Origin: Plotosus lineatus
Taxonomy: Eukaryota; Chordata; Actinopteri; Siluriformes; Plotosidae
Assembly (NCBI GenBank): GCA_024760905.1
Contig: CM045729.1
Coordinates: 54,945,580-55,009,579, forward strand
Reading direction: 5' to 3'
DNA length: 64,000 bases
Shown: in pieces, positions 10,485-22,655 of the stretch
How the letters are laid out: each line of letters starts with the position of its first letter
Numbering within the stretch: the first letter of the stretch is position 1
Notes under the pieces: model-generated
Database searches by the model: none
Told to the model about the DNA's origin: nothing
Seen by the model: only the letters and a program-made list of their open reading frames with translations
Program-made: the position numbers and the translations under genes

Positions 10485-10806
10485 CTGGTAATACGAACGA
10501 CAAAGTAGATCTCTGAGAACAACACTAACTTTCTTTTTTGAAAACATTATTTCTGCAGTAGCGTCCATATGGAGGAGGACAGGCCTGTGGTTCTTTAAAA
10601 TTTGTAGGAATTCTTGGGATTGTAGATTTTTAAAAAATTCGTGTATTTAGTTTAGGAATTAACAGCTATGTGTGGTGTCCAGTATGTACAATCAGAAATG
10701 AAAGTGCTGAAAACACTGATCACGTGCATGACAGTAAGAGGGAGAGTAGATATTTACATAATGCTTTATGAAGCTGACGCATGGCTGGAGGTGACATACT
10801 GTGCCC

Positions 10807-10894
<88 letters not shown>

Positions 10895-10917
10895 ATATGT
10901 ATGTATATATGTATGTA

Positions 10918-10990
<73 letters not shown>
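10807..10990. repeat. Long (AT)n array with GTAT core
   Basis: About 184 bp of AT dinucleotides with four to six TGTATG interruptions in the centre. Self-complementary; open frames through it are meaningless. Confidence 0.95.
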
Positions 10991-10992
<2 letters not shown>

Positions 10993-11019
10993 TGTACACA
11001 CCACACATATTTACACTCA

Positions 11020-11180
11020 CATTCACACCTGGGGCAATTTGGAACAGCCCATGAACCTTATGTGCATGTCTTTGGAGTGTGGGAGTAAATAAAGTAACCT
11101 TGAGGAAACTCTGCAAGCACAGAAAGCATGCAAACTAAACAGAATTGCTCTTGTCAAGCCTCGACTCGAATCATCCACCC
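11020..11180 (-). mobile_element. Degenerate HE1-like SINE fragment
   Basis: Minus-strand remnant of the family at 12803-13100 (TTTGGAGTGTGGGAG, AAACTCTGCAAGCACAG). Confidence 0.55.
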
Positions 11181-11574
11181 ATGTGACGTGATTAAAACAT
11201 GACATTTCTCTATTCGATTAAAATTTTGACTTTAACAATTTGAACACTGGCTTTTTGATCCCATTTTAAGCTGGGTGAGACTGAATGCATTTAATGTGAC
11301 CTCTGGCTTTTATTTATACTGGTTCATTGTTCAGGGTGATGGTCTCTGGCAGGAGTGTTTCAGAGCAACCTGTGTTGTCTGTCTAGGAAGGTTGTGTAGA
11401 TTGGGATTCCTATTGAATGATTAACAGATTAGATGGGAATAGCCACTTAACAGAACTTTTAATAAGTGTGCACATGATAGCAAGTGCACATGTGAAAGGA
11501 AAGTAGTTTGTCACATGCCCTACATTCCTTCAGTAGAGTCCATGACTCTGACTTTCATGGTACAGTCACATATA

Positions 11575-11578
<4 letters not shown>

Positions 11579-11614
<36 letters not shown>

Positions 11615-11628
11615 TATATACACTGTAT

Positions 11629-11707
<79 letters not shown>
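11579..11707. repeat. (AT)n-(CA)n-(AT)n microsatellite
   Basis: AT array, a short ACACAC core at 11630-11647, then AT again. Confidence 0.95.
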
Positions 11708-11712
<5 letters not shown>

Positions 11713-11825
11713 CAGTATACTGTTTGGCCGTTTACAAAAGATTTCCGTGGAGGGAAACATTGATGAATTCCATTCATTTTTGTAGGCCTTGTTAAGGCAA
11801 ACCATTTCTATTTTTTGAGGGATGC

Positions 11826-12100
11826 AGCCACAGCTTATTGGTTAGCAATGTGGGTTTCAGACCTAAAAGTCATTGGTTTTATTCCCGAGCCAGCAAGAAA
11901 AGTTTGTGCCGATGGGGAAAGTGAGCTCCACCTTTATGGCTGAAGTGGCAACTTTATAAGGTTAGTGACCTGAAGTTCAGTGGTTCAATCTCTACTCTTT
12001 CTACTGTTGGGCCCTTGAACAAGGCCCTTAACCTACAATTGCTCAGTTGTATATAAAAAAGTTGCTCTGAATCAGAGTGTCTGCCAAGTGCTGTAAATAT
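11826..12100 (+). mobile_element. Degenerate second-family SINE
   Basis: Two weak tRNA-like heads (near 11830 and 11960), then CTACTGTTGGGCCCTTGAAC and a GTCTGCCAAGTGCTGTAAAT end, as in 19688-19885. Confidence 0.65.
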
Positions 12101-12252
12101 AATGAATGCACACATTCACCCTTGTGTATGCACACATGTGCTAAAGAGAGGTCAGGAGTCATTTGCTCATTTCCTGAACTACTTTATTCTATAGGCTCCA
12201 ACCTCCCTGCAATGTCATATTTTCCAAAATTAACCATGAAACTCACAATTAT

Positions 12253-12585
12253 GGGCAGTGGTGGCCTAGTGCTATGGGGTGCTGGATTGCTGATCCAAAG
12301 GTTGGGGGATTGAGTCCCACTCTCCACAAGATTGTCACTGTCCGCCCCCCCAGTGCAGATATAACTGGGTTGTCAGCCATGTCTCTCACTGTCTACGATG
12401 TGAGGCATGTAAATGAACCATTTTTGACTTTCGTACAGAGTAGACTGCAAAGCCGCCAGTGTGTTTCTGGCCTGGTGAGCTGTCCAGGGTGTACTCTGCC
12501 CTTGCCTGGAGTCGGCTGGGATGGGTGCCAGCCTCCCCGTGACCCTAATTAGGGTTAAGCAGTTACAGAAAATGAACTGAACTGA
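12253..12585 (+). mobile_element. tRNA-derived SINE, tail type B
   Basis: Head GGCAGTGGTGGCCTAGTG, body GCATGTAAATGAACCA, tail B ending CCCTAATTAGGGTTAAGCAG and GAACTGAACTGAA. Confidence 0.85.
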
Positions 12586-12802
12586 ACTATCACATTTGAT
12601 ATATTTTTATTTTGGGTCTCAGACTGCACAGGTGCATGCTGGGAGGATAGACATTTGAGAGCTAATGGTGCTCTTATTAGTTGGCTGGGTGGTGATGTCA
12701 TCAGTCCTTTGTGTTCATGAGCACCCCCACCCCTGACAAACAGGCGCACAGACAACATGCATAAATCTTAATTATATATAAGTAATATGTGTATGGCGCT
12801 TA

Positions 12803-13100
12803 TGGGCAGCATGGTGGCGCAGTGGTTAGCACTTTTGTCTCGCTGAAAGAAGGTCCCAGGTTCAATTCCCTGGTGTTGGGGTCTTTCTGTGTGGAGTTTG
12901 CATGGGTTTCCTCCAAGTACTCTGGTTTCCTCCCACACTCCAAAAACATGCATGCAGTAGGCTGATTGGCTGTTCCAAATCACCCCGAGGTGTGAATGGT
13001 TGTGTGTCTGCAATTGCCTTGTGAGCTGTCCAGAGTATACCTTGCCAGACCAGTTAATCTATCAGTGGGCTTTTCTTCCTTGATGGTCCAGGCAGTTCAA
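12803..13100 (+). mobile_element. HE1-like tRNA-derived SINE
   Basis: Head GGCAGCATGGTGGCGCAGTG, B box GGTTCAATTCCC, then GTGTGGAGTTTGCATGGG and TCCTCCCACACTCCAAAAAC. The 3' part again shows CTGTCCAGAGTATACC, related to tail B. Confidence 0.85.
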
Positions 13101-14195
13101 GTTCATGTTCATTTATTAAAAGAGTGTTGAAAGTCTTTCGGATATTTTGGAGAAAACATTGTGGAGTGGTTCAATTTTCATGTTAGTACTATAAAATCTC
13201 AGTGCAAAATGCAATGCAATGTAACTCTGGATCAAAATAAACATTGAGATATTGCATAATGTTTTTGAAACCATTCCGCAGCCAAAAGCCAGGAAATGTA
13301 GCTGGGTACACAGTTGGCTGTGTTTCACATAAACAATGATTAGAATCTTTAATAACCAATTATATAAGTGATAATAATGCGGCTGTTTTTCTTAATCTAT
13401 TTTACTCTGTGGGATCTATCAGTAAGTCTTGATTATTTTCTGATTAGTCTCACTGTAGTAGTCATTGGATTACAGTACAAGCCTTAAGAAAAATACTTGA
13501 ATAATGAGGTTGGGGTGGAAAGGAATTTCCTCTCAAACATCATAGTCTATTTATTAGTTCCTTTATTATATTCTCAAAGAAAACATTTAGAAGAAAAATA
13601 TTTCAGCAGGGTCTCAGCTTTATTCTGATTGAGTAACTTTTACAATAAACCAAGAGAAGCAGCATTCTTGACCGTTTCATCCCACCATTATGGTGTGCAA
13701 TGATACTTTTCTTTTTCTTTTTCCTTTCTCCTGAAAATGTACCATATGTTCTTTGTCGTGGTGGGTGGTTTATAATATCGTTGGTAAAGTGCCTGTATGG
13801 CTGCAGGTTTGATCCAACCATGCAGGGGACAGCCACACCTGCCAAGCAATGGTTTGGAAACAAAGATCTGTTCATGCCTGGATTGAAAGATAAGATGAGA
13901 CATCTCAAATCTAATGGATGAGAACAGCAACAGAAAACCAGTCCCTGGACTTTTAGCCAGAAACCGCTGATCCTAGCTCAGCCAGTTTTACTTGTTTCAC
14001 CCACTGAGGTGTCCCGACTATCATTACAATTTGATTTCATGCGATAGTTAATGGAAGTTTTTTAATCATCATCATTATTTTTTATAACAGTTTATGGCCA
14101 CTTTTTCTATTTTTCAAAATACATTTCATTTTTATTAATAATGGAAATATCTCATGAAGTTGAAATCGGAATGTTTGTGCATCTTACACTGAGAG
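13101..14195. other. Intergenic, no gene seen
   Basis: AT-rich unique-looking DNA. Short open frames at 13603-13930 overlap a weak SINE-like stretch (about 13755-13860, GTTTGATCC box) and carry no recognisable domain. Confidence 0.5.
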
Positions 14196-14346
14196 TTTCG
14201 TGGATTAATTGCAGAATGCAGACATGCAGGCATGCACCCAGTTCAACACGGTGGCGTACCTGCCTGAATCTGCCTCACAGCAAGAAGTTGGTTTCCTCCC
14301 ACAGTTAAAATGATGCACAACACATTGCTCATAGGTGTGAATATAA

Positions 14347-14391
<45 letters not shown>

Positions 14392-14510
14392 GACCCTGTG
14401 ATGGTCTGGAAGCAGTTCAGGGTGTACTATGCCATTACCCAATGTTGGTTGAAATAGGTGCCAGCCTCTATGTTCATTCCTAATAGGATAAAGTGGTTCG
14501 TCAAATAATT
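14196..14510 (+). mobile_element. Degenerate HE1-like SINE with (TG)n expansion
   Basis: CGTACCTGCC..CTCACAGCAAGAAG head, GGTTTCCTCCCACAG body, a TG run at 14349-14390, then a tail B relic (GTGATGGTCTGG, AGGTGCCAGCCTC). Confidence 0.65.
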
Positions 14511-14549
14511 GTGTGTTGCATTGATCCATTTCATATTTATTCCTATCAC

Positions 14550-14847
14550 TCTCCACAGGGTTGTCACTGCCCCCCCCCCCATCCCCCCAGTGCAGCTAAC
14601 TGGATTATCAAAGGCGGGCCATGTCTCTCACTGTCTATGGTGAGAGGCATGTAAAAGAACCATTGCTGACTTTCGTAAAGAGTAGCTGCAAAGTCGTCAG
14701 CGTGTTTCTGTCCTTTGCGAAAAGGGTTGTGACAGGAAGGGCATCCGACGTAAAAACCTCTGCCAAATCAAACATGCGAATCAGATGATTCGCTGTGGCG
14801 ACTCCTGAGTAAAAGGGAAAAAGCCAAAAGGAAGACAGACAGACAGT
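14550..14847 (+). mobile_element. 5'-truncated SINE, tail type A
   Basis: Starts inside the body at CTCCACAGGGTTGTCACTG and ends AAGCCAAAAGGAAGACAGACAG. The tRNA head is missing. Confidence 0.85.
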
Positions 14848-15364
14848 AGTGTGAAAGCATGACCCGTTTCGATTGGATTGAAACATTATAAAATGTTTTC
14901 CTTTACAAGGAAAGGAAAACTAATCTTCTCTATTCTTGATCAGGCAAAACATTCACATAGTCTTGAGTAGAGCTGTAAAAGGGTTACTTGGAGAACATGC
15001 TGTAAAAGTGGGGGTAAAATCTAAATAGGTATTTCCTCTTGTTGATGTGAAACTACAATAGATTGAATATCCGGCATCACATACTTAAGATCACTGCAGA
15101 GGCTAGTGCTCTATTTTGTATTGTCACATTCTTTATAAATGATCTTGATTTCTGTGGTCTGGCTGCTAGGCTCCTAGCATGTTTGCAGTAGGTCTGGCAG
15201 AAAACTGAGGTGAATCAAGTCAGCCAAGCCTCTGCTCCAGAAACTACATTGTGTTGTTGGGCAGGTCAGTTTAGGATAGCAGCACAAAGTCTGGAAAATC
15301 ATTCCTATTGCACATCTTACCGTCTCACCTACTGCAGCTTCCTGTGTTTGTCCTGACTGTACAG

Positions 15365-15436
15365 GCGGTCACTAAGACAAGGTTTTGGGAGTGGAGACTT
15401 CGGGATTTCTCTCCACAATGGACTTCTTTTCTACTG
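15365..15436 (+). pseudogene. lmo7: Relic lmo7 CH-domain exon, frameshifted
   Basis: A good acceptor (pyrimidine tract then GTACAG) and a donor (CTG|GTAAAT) bound 72 bases. The first seven codons give AVTKTRF; after one extra T (in GGTTTTGG) the next frame gives GSGDFGISLHNGLLFY. Together these align without gaps to the start of the LMO7/LIMCH1 calponin-homology domain (AVT..F...DF..SL.NG.L pattern). Neither frame alone is conserved through the exon. The position between uchl3 and lmo7 on the same strand is right for an lmo7 5' exon. Either a decayed exon or a sequencing indel; other conserved residues are also replaced (R to G, E to H), which favours decay. Confidence 0.6.
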
Positions 15437-16267
15437 GTAAATAATACTGTGAGAACTAGATATTTTAGTGTAATGCATCAAAGTTTTTACAGTTCCTTGT
15501 ATGAATTAAGTCTCCCTGGTAGCACCCTGTTATGTGTCTATCCTCTCAGTTCAAGTCTAAGGTGTATCACTTGTTTTGCATCAAGTTCAGGAATTTCACC
15601 AGAGCATGTTTCTCATGGGTGTTGTATTGTTTTTGAGGTGTTGGCTGAATAACTGAATGTTGCTGTTATACTGAAAATTGCTCTACCCATCGCAGGGATT
15701 CCAGGTTAGGGAATTAAAAGGAACCGATTTTCGCTAATAGAACTTATATACAGTTAAGCAAAACATTATGAAACATGCACAGTGTAGACAGTATCAGTGC
15801 TGATAGGGAAGTATGTGAAGGAGAGCTGATATTTAAGTGGTTCACGGTCATTGCCCTCAGAAATCTGAATGCCATAGAATGTGAATGAAGCTTAGCTGTT
15901 AAATGAAGGTGTTTGCTATCAGGGCTACTGGTGCTAGCTCAGGGATTTACAGCTTAGATTCTGTACATGACAGAGCGTTTTTGGGATGATGTGTGGGCGG
16001 CAGCGTTTCTGGATCGACATCCTGGTGTCACATCTTTGCATCAGCATCCTGATTAGAGCAGTTTTTTTTTAATCAGAACTGCTCACTACTCCCTCCTGAA
16101 ATCTCTTGTGGCACATGCTCTGCAGCTTCGTTATAGTCATGAGTCAGTAATCAGTTGGTTACAGAACTAAATACTGATATTTAATTTCAGTTCAATTCAG
16201 TTTTATTTTTATAGCAGTTTTTAACAATTGACTTCATTACAAAGAAGCTTTAGAAGAAGAATTTAAA

Positions 16268-16440
16268 CTTTGATGTCATTGTGGCACAGTGATTAGTACA
16301 TCTGCCTAACAGCAGGAAGATCCCAGGTTCTATGCTTGGGCATTTGCATGTTCTCTCCGTGCTTGCATGGGTTTCCTCTGGGTACTCTGGTTTCTTCCCA
16401 CCATCAAAAACATGCACATCAGGCGGACTGCAAGTTCCAA
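16268..16440 (+). mobile_element. HE1-like SINE, partial
   Basis: Head CATTGTGGCACAGTGATTAG, GATCCCAGGTTCTATGC, then GGGTTTCCTCTGGGTACTC and ACATGCACATCAGGCG. Confidence 0.75.
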
Positions 16441-16744
16441 ATTTGGCTGGCGCTGCTTAGAAAAGTAGTGAATTAAATCTTTTTTGGTAACTATTTTGGA
16501 TAACATTTTAAACATTTCTCTATTAATCCTTATAACCCTCATAAGCAAGTCTGTGGTAATGCAGGGAAGGGAAACTTCTCTCAGTTGACATGAGGATGAA
16601 ACATTGAGCTCAAACCTGAAATGGAAACTCATGAGCTGTATTAAAGTTCTGCATGAATGGTCAGATGCCATCTATAGTGTGATGTATAAAAATAAAGATA
16701 TGGTATACTATATAATACATACTGTACTGTGATCTATGTATTTA

Positions 16745-16872
16745 AAGTGCGCTGTGATGGCCTGACAAGCTGTCCGGGGTGTACTTTACTCTCGTCCAGA
16801 GTCGACTGAGATGGGCGCCAGCCTCCCCGCAACCCTAATGAGGATTAAGCGGTTCAGAAAATTAATGATGAA
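16745..16872 (+). mobile_element. SINE tail type B, plus strand
   Basis: GTGATGGCCTGACAAGCTG through AACCCTAATGAGGATTAAGC and GTTCAGAAAATTAATG. Only the tail half is kept. Tail-to-tail with the next element. Confidence 0.8.
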
Positions 16873-16884
16873 CGAATGAATGAT

Positions 16885-17125
16885 TTTCTGAACCACTTAA
16901 TTCCAAATATGGTCGTGGGGAGGCTGGCACCCATCTGAGCCGACTCTGAGCGAGGGCAGAGTATACCCTGGATAGCTCGCCAGGCCAGACTCGTCAGGGT
17001 ATAAGCACATTGACAACAATGCAGTCTACTTTTTAGAAAGTCAGCAATGCTTCTTTTACATGCCTCTCACTGCAGACAGTAAGAGACGTGACTCGCCTTT
17101 GTTTGATAACCCAGTTAGCAGATTC
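16885..17125 (-). mobile_element. SINE tail type B, minus strand
   Basis: Reverse complement of the same family, from TTTTCTGAACCACTTAATTC to the body sequence GATAACCCAGTTAGC. Forms an inverted pair with 16745-16872. Confidence 0.8.
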
Positions 17126-17321
17126 AGATGTTTACAGTAAAATAAACTTATTTTATCTGTTTAATAGTAACCTTCATAAACAAAATTTACAATTAACGCT
17201 GAACTTGGATTTTAAATGAGATAGTATTGTAATGGAAAGGAAGATGTTATACATTATAAGAGGTCGTAAACATTTTCACATGCACCTTACAGTGCATCTG
17301 TATGAGATGTGCTCATTCTTT

Positions 17322-17355
17322 CCTTCCTTCCTTCCTTCCTTCCTTCCTTCCTTCC
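17322..17355. repeat. (CCTT)n microsatellite
   Basis: About eight TTCC units. Confidence 0.9.
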
Positions 17356-19139
17356 AGTCTAGTTAACAAATTCAACTAAGGCATAATCAAGAAGTATTAT
17401 CAGACTTTCCACACCTACTGCTGGCCTGGTGAGTTCCTGTTTTTTTTTTATTGCATTTTTTACGTGCAAGTATAATTACATAACCGCACACACCCTGTTC
17501 CTTCCACTGTGCTTGAAAAGTATGTAATTTAACCAGTTACACTAAAGTCCAAGTGCGTAAATATGTAAAATATCAAATTATGTATTATTTATTACTACTA
17601 TATTTCTGTCAATTTGATTATTATGGAAATGTACTAAAAAAAACTTAAAAGGATGATGTTTGAAGAGGAAAAGCATGTGCTGTATGCATGACTGAACTGT
17701 TTTCCACGGACATTAACTACTGTACAGTATTTATTAAAAAAAGAAAAACATAAAATAAATAATCAATTCTTTGAGGTTTTTGTGAAAAATATAAATGGCC
17801 CAAAGCCCTGAGTCATGCCCAAATTGTGGCAAAGCATGTAATCTTATGGGCTCATAGCTCCTTAAAACAGCAGGATATTTACCAAGGTAAACCTGGATAA
17901 CTTCTCAATGCCCAAAAAAAGCATTTACAGTGGTCTTGCCATGAGATAATTCCAAACCTGATATGTACTAAGTATAAACTTTCAACTGTGAATTAAAATT
18001 TCCTCAAACAGGCATGCAAAAGAAACCATTTAAAAACATACCCAACTTCGAGTATATTATGACTGTACTAAACTTTTGTTTGAATGGCGCTATGTTGAGT
18101 TCAACTCAAGCAAAAATGTATGTTGAACACAGAGCTCTGTCTTTATCTGCGTTTATGACTGATGAAATGTATCCTGTACCCTGTAATCAAACCTCAGAAA
18201 TCATATAACAACCATTAATGTCATATCATTTACATTCATAAGAAATAAATCTTGAGTAATAAAGGTTCATTATGGTAAAAGTGGCATTTTTTGCTTATTT
18301 TAATTTCTTGATTTGACATTTCAGCTGTCACATTATCCATGAGTTTGTTTTGGCCTATCTGTGGACCAGCTTTCCATGGTAGAGAGTCCTATGTTCCAGC
18401 AAATGCCAGAGCTGTGGGTTTCCTCTCTGTCCCATCACATAGCTGATCCTTGTTTTAAAAATCTGGAGCGGAAACCTACAGTTATGTGGTGTAGTTCTGT
18501 ACCACATTAGACGTGATCCTGCATAGTCTTTACGTTGAGGTTGAGCTGAGGGATGATTGCATATGGTTCCGAGCTCTGTAAACAGACTATAATTGAGCTG
18601 GGTGGATATATCTGAATTAAGCCTCGCCACTGGCAAAAGGGATTATTTTAATAGATTCCCCCCCCACAGACCACCAGATGTGTTTATCCCATAAAAACAC
18701 CATCACCCATTTATTATTATTTAAGAGTGGAATTTTATTGTTTTTATAATTACACGTAATCACCAAAGTGTTAGATGTTGTGTTAGCATGTTCTTTTTCA
18801 TTAGGTAGGATAACGTAACATGATGACAGAGGATACACATTGAAAGTAATTTCATTGTGGTTTGGCATCCAGGTACAGATTTTAATATACTTGGATTTCC
18901 AGATCTTGTCATCATCAGGAGAAACATTTGAGCCACATGAGGCGACTACGAGTCACTTCTGTTATCAATTTAAATTATTCACACTTTACTCAAAGATAAC
19001 CTTTTAGTAATTACTTATAAATGGACTATATTCTTGTGTGGGTTATAATTGCTTGATGGACTCAGAATTTTTCTCAGGAACATATTTTCTTACTATAAAG
19101 TGAGCATGTGTTTCCCCCATCTAAAATTATTATCTCCGC

Positions 19140-19145
<6 letters not shown>
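17356..19145. other. Intergenic, no gene seen
   Basis: AT-rich DNA without recognised repeats or conserved coding segments. Small open frames (18014-18208, 18355-18868) show no domain. Confidence 0.5.
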
Positions 19146-19146
<1 letters not shown>

Positions 19147-19209
<63 letters not shown>

Positions 19210-19232
19210 CATATATATATATATATACATAC

Positions 19233-19287
<55 letters not shown>
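19147..19287. repeat. (AT)n array
   Basis: About 140 bp of AT with two ACATAC interruptions. Confidence 0.95.
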
Positions 19288-19290
<3 letters not shown>

Positions 19291-19552
19291 AAAATAAAAG
19301 GACAGGATAGAATATAATCTTCCAGGATAAGATATAACCAGGATAAAACCAGGATAAGAATATAATCTTCTATCTTCTAATCTTCTTCTATAATCACCTG
19401 AAGAGAGAGGATGGTTTCACCACCCCTCGAAACAGATCTGTAGTGATAAATGGAGTTTCAATAGAAAGTCTTTGTCCTGTCCTTTTATTTTTATTGTTAT
19501 TTGCTCTACCAAAAAGTATTGAGCACTCTCCTATGGAAGGATCTACTCAGAA

Positions 19553-19556
<4 letters not shown>

Positions 19557-19644
<88 letters not shown>
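19557..19644. repeat. (CT)n(AT)n microsatellite
   Basis: CT run at 19557-19584 passing directly into AT repeats. Confidence 0.95.
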
Positions 19645-19646
<2 letters not shown>

Positions 19647-19687
19647 TGACTTTTTGTTATTTTCTTAGCAGATGCCATGCTTGTTTT

Positions 19688-19885
19688 TTGGGCCAGTGGT
19701 GGCACAGTGGTTAAGGCTCTGGGTTCCTAATGAGGAGGTTTGGGGATCAAGTCCAAGTTCTTCCAAGCTGCTACTGCTGGGCCATTGAGCATGGCCCTTA
19801 AACCTGGAATGCTCAGTCATGTTAGTAGATAAAAATGCGAGGCATTCTGGATAAGGGTGACTGCCAGATGCCACAAATGTAAATA
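19688..19885 (+). mobile_element. Second-family tRNA-derived SINE
   Basis: Head GGGCCAGTGGTGGCACAGTG, GGTTAAGGCTCTGGGTTCC, then CTACTGCTGGGCCATTGAGC and the end GACTGCCAGATGCCACAAAT. Confidence 0.85.
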
Positions 19886-19989
19886 GTAAATGTTAAATTA
19901 AAGGTTTGAATTTGCATGTTTGTCATAGTTCCTGTTAATTAGAGTCTTACCTTCTATGTATACATAACCACAATGTTGTGTGTGTAAAA

Positions 19990-20250
19990 CAGGTGTGATT
20001 GGGACACTGTGAATACAGCGTACACCGTGAACAGCTCGCTAGGTCACCTCAGAGAAAAACATATGCACAACCATTCACCCCCACAGCTAGGGACAGTTTG
20101 AAACGGACAATTAGCCTAATGAGTATTTCTTTGGACTGTGGGAGGAAACCCACACAAACTCTACACAGAAACTCCTGAACCTGGGACTCAAACCTATAAT
20201 CGTCCTGCTTTGAAGCGTATATGCTAATCATTGTAGCACTGTGCCGTGGT
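19990..20250 (-). mobile_element. HE1-like SINE, minus strand
   Basis: Contains GGACTGTGGGAGGAAACCC, AACTCCTGAACCTGGGACTC and the A-box side GTAGCACTGTGCCG. Confidence 0.8.
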
Positions 20251-20582
20251 AAAGGTTTCTGTGGTTTAAATTAATTATTTGTTTATTTTTGCTGATAAAC
20301 TAAATTGGTTTATTAGAAAATATGAAGGACAGATGAAATAGAAAATAATAATTGCTCAGTAGGTGCATACCCTAACTGCTTATAATCATTTCTGTGGTTA
20401 GAACACGAGATCTACGTGTAATGACCTGTGAAACAATTTACTTGAGCACTTGAATGGTTTCTAACTGGATGTTCCTCTTTAACTGCATGTAATGTTTTCG
20501 ACTGATCAGTCTACATCAATTACACATTTCAATCAGTCCTGTGTTGCCTGACCACAAAAAGACTATCTTTATACTGTGAGAG

Positions 20583-20930
20583 ATTTCCTTTTGGCTTTCC
20601 CCCTTTTTTCAGGGGTCGCTACAGCGAATGATTCACATGTTTGATTTGGCATAGGTTTTTATGTCGGATGCCCTTCCTGACACAACCCTTCAGCAAAGGA
20701 CAGAAACATGCTGACGGCTTTGAAGCTACTCTTTATGAAAGTCAGCAATCGTTATTTTACATGCCTCTCACCATAGACAGTGAGAGACATAGCCGGCCTT
20801 TGATGACACAGTTAGCTGCACTGGGGGGGGGGGGGGGGGGGACAACATTGTGGAGAGTGGAACTCGAACCCCCAACCTTAGGATCAGCGATCCAGCACCC
20901 TTTCCACCAGACCAGCACTGCCCCTATTTT
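20583..20930 (-). mobile_element. tRNA-derived SINE, tail type A
   Basis: Minus copy from the tail (TTTTCAGGGGTCGCTACAGC) to the head (CAGACCAGCACTGCCCC). A poly-G tract at 20823-20841 marks the variable C-run of the family. Confidence 0.9.
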
Positions 20931-20936
20931 TATAGT

Positions 20937-21145
20937 GTCTGTCTTCCTTTCGGCTTTTTCCCTTTTTACTCGGGAGTCGCCACAGCGAATCATCTGATTC
21001 GCACGTTTGATTTGGCAGAGGTTTTTACGTCGGATGCCCTTCCTGTCACAACCCTTAATAGCAAGGGACAGAAACACGCTGACGACTTTGCAGCCGACTC
21101 TTTACGAAAGTCAGCAATGGTTCTTGCTGCCCCTCCCCCTATCTT
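20937..21145 (-). mobile_element. SINE tail type A with deleted middle
   Basis: Second minus copy directly next to the first, from CTGTCTTCCTTTCGGC to GAAAGTCAGCAATGG. It then jumps to CTGCCCCTCCCCC, so the body and most of the head are missing. Confidence 0.8.
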
Positions 21146-21409
21146 TATAGTGTAAAGACTTAAAATAAATTGAAGAACATTGCTGAATGTACTCATGTCT
21201 GCTTTAGTAATGGTTTTCCTTGAGCCTGATGAGGCAAAGGGATATAATCTACGAGGGTCAATACAGGGGGAGGACGGGTGCCGAGTAATGACATAAGATT
21301 CTTGTCTGAAGGCAATTATCTTTCTCTTTCCTTACTATTTAACATTCTCTAAATAAAATGAGGGGGAAAAAATAACTGATTGCTAATTACTAATTACACA
21401 AATTACTGA

Positions 21410-21715
21410 TCCCAAGGTTGGGGGTTCAAGCCCCGCGATTGACAGCTTGGTACTGCTGTCCTCCCAGTGCCACTAATTGGGTTATCAAAGGCCGGCCATG
21501 TATGTCACTGTCTATGGTGAGAGGCGTGTAAAAGAACCATCGTTGATTTTCGTAAAGAGTAGGCTGCATAGCCATCAATGTGTTTCTGCCCTCCGATGGC
21601 CTGGTGATCTGTCCTGAGTGTACTCTGCTCTCGCCCACAGTTGGCTGAGGTGGGTGCCAGCCTCCTCGCAACCCTAATTAGGGTTAGGCGGTTCAGACAA
21701 CAAATGAATGAAAAA
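21410..21715 (+). mobile_element. SINE, tail type B
   Basis: Head truncated (begins at TGATCCCAAGGTTGGGGG), B box GGTTCAAGCCC, tail B ending CCTAATTAGGGTTAGGCGG. Confidence 0.85.
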
Positions 21716-22655
21716 ACTTACATGACCGGATCGTAATTGTTCAGGTCTTCTGTAGAAGCAAATGGGATAGGTCAGAAGGTGTATGATTTTAAAAGGTATG
21801 CGTGCAAATTCCTCTTTCATACCACATTCTCACGAGAGGCTCGATCTGAGTTTGACTGAAGAGTCTGATGACACCTAATTGTCTGTGGCAAAACTACTTT
21901 ACCCTTCCATGGTCACTCGACCCTCTCATTTCGAATTGAATCTATGCCAATGAGTTAAGGCACCCAATGCACCCCATAATTATTTTAATGCCATCTTGAT
22001 GGACAGACTTACACAGATAATGAAAAACAAAATCAAAACGTAATTTAACATGCAGATCTAATGTTATGTCCATAGCATAAATGCAGTTCACTGTGTTAAG
22101 TACACAGACACTTCATGTGTACAGCCAACTAAAACAGGATTTGTAATGCATGCAAACCCTCTCCCTCCCAAATGGAACAATTGCTAGGGGGGAAATAGTT
22201 TGCATATCAGTCACCTGTTCACATAGCAACTAGAGTCACCAAAATAATCCACCCCCTGCTGAGGCCACAGGTATGTCATGGCAATGTGGAATGACAGTTT
22301 CTGGGTGTGAAAAAACAGTATACAGTACATGCATATCTGTGTCTGGAAGGCGGGTTGTTAATGTGCGTTGCATGAATGTAGGAGGAGACTTTTTGAGACT
22401 TTGTGATGAAATAACCTCTGAGCTCTTTTGAAAGACCAAGCTCCTCCTCCCACTCGTCTGTCACAGACAGAGCAAACCCTGCCTTCTTTTTCTAATGTGG
22501 TTTTATTTGCTACCTGAGGTAGTTCCTCTCCACCCCCAGATGAGCTCACAGAAGCTCTGAACTTTGGATGTAATGATTTCTGAACTGTGTTCTCATAGAA
22601 TTCCTGTATGATTACAGCCTGACTCTGGAGTTTGGCACATATTCCCTTTTGACAG

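Noticed and set aside
10668..11116. Long open frames of alternating Ile-Tyr on both strands
   Set aside because: Pure translation of the AT dinucleotide array.
22538..22655. Possible missing CH segment (ELTEALNFG after CCCCAG)
   Set aside because: The short match is followed by stops and about 40 surplus bases. It could be a decayed exon, but chance similarity cannot be excluded.
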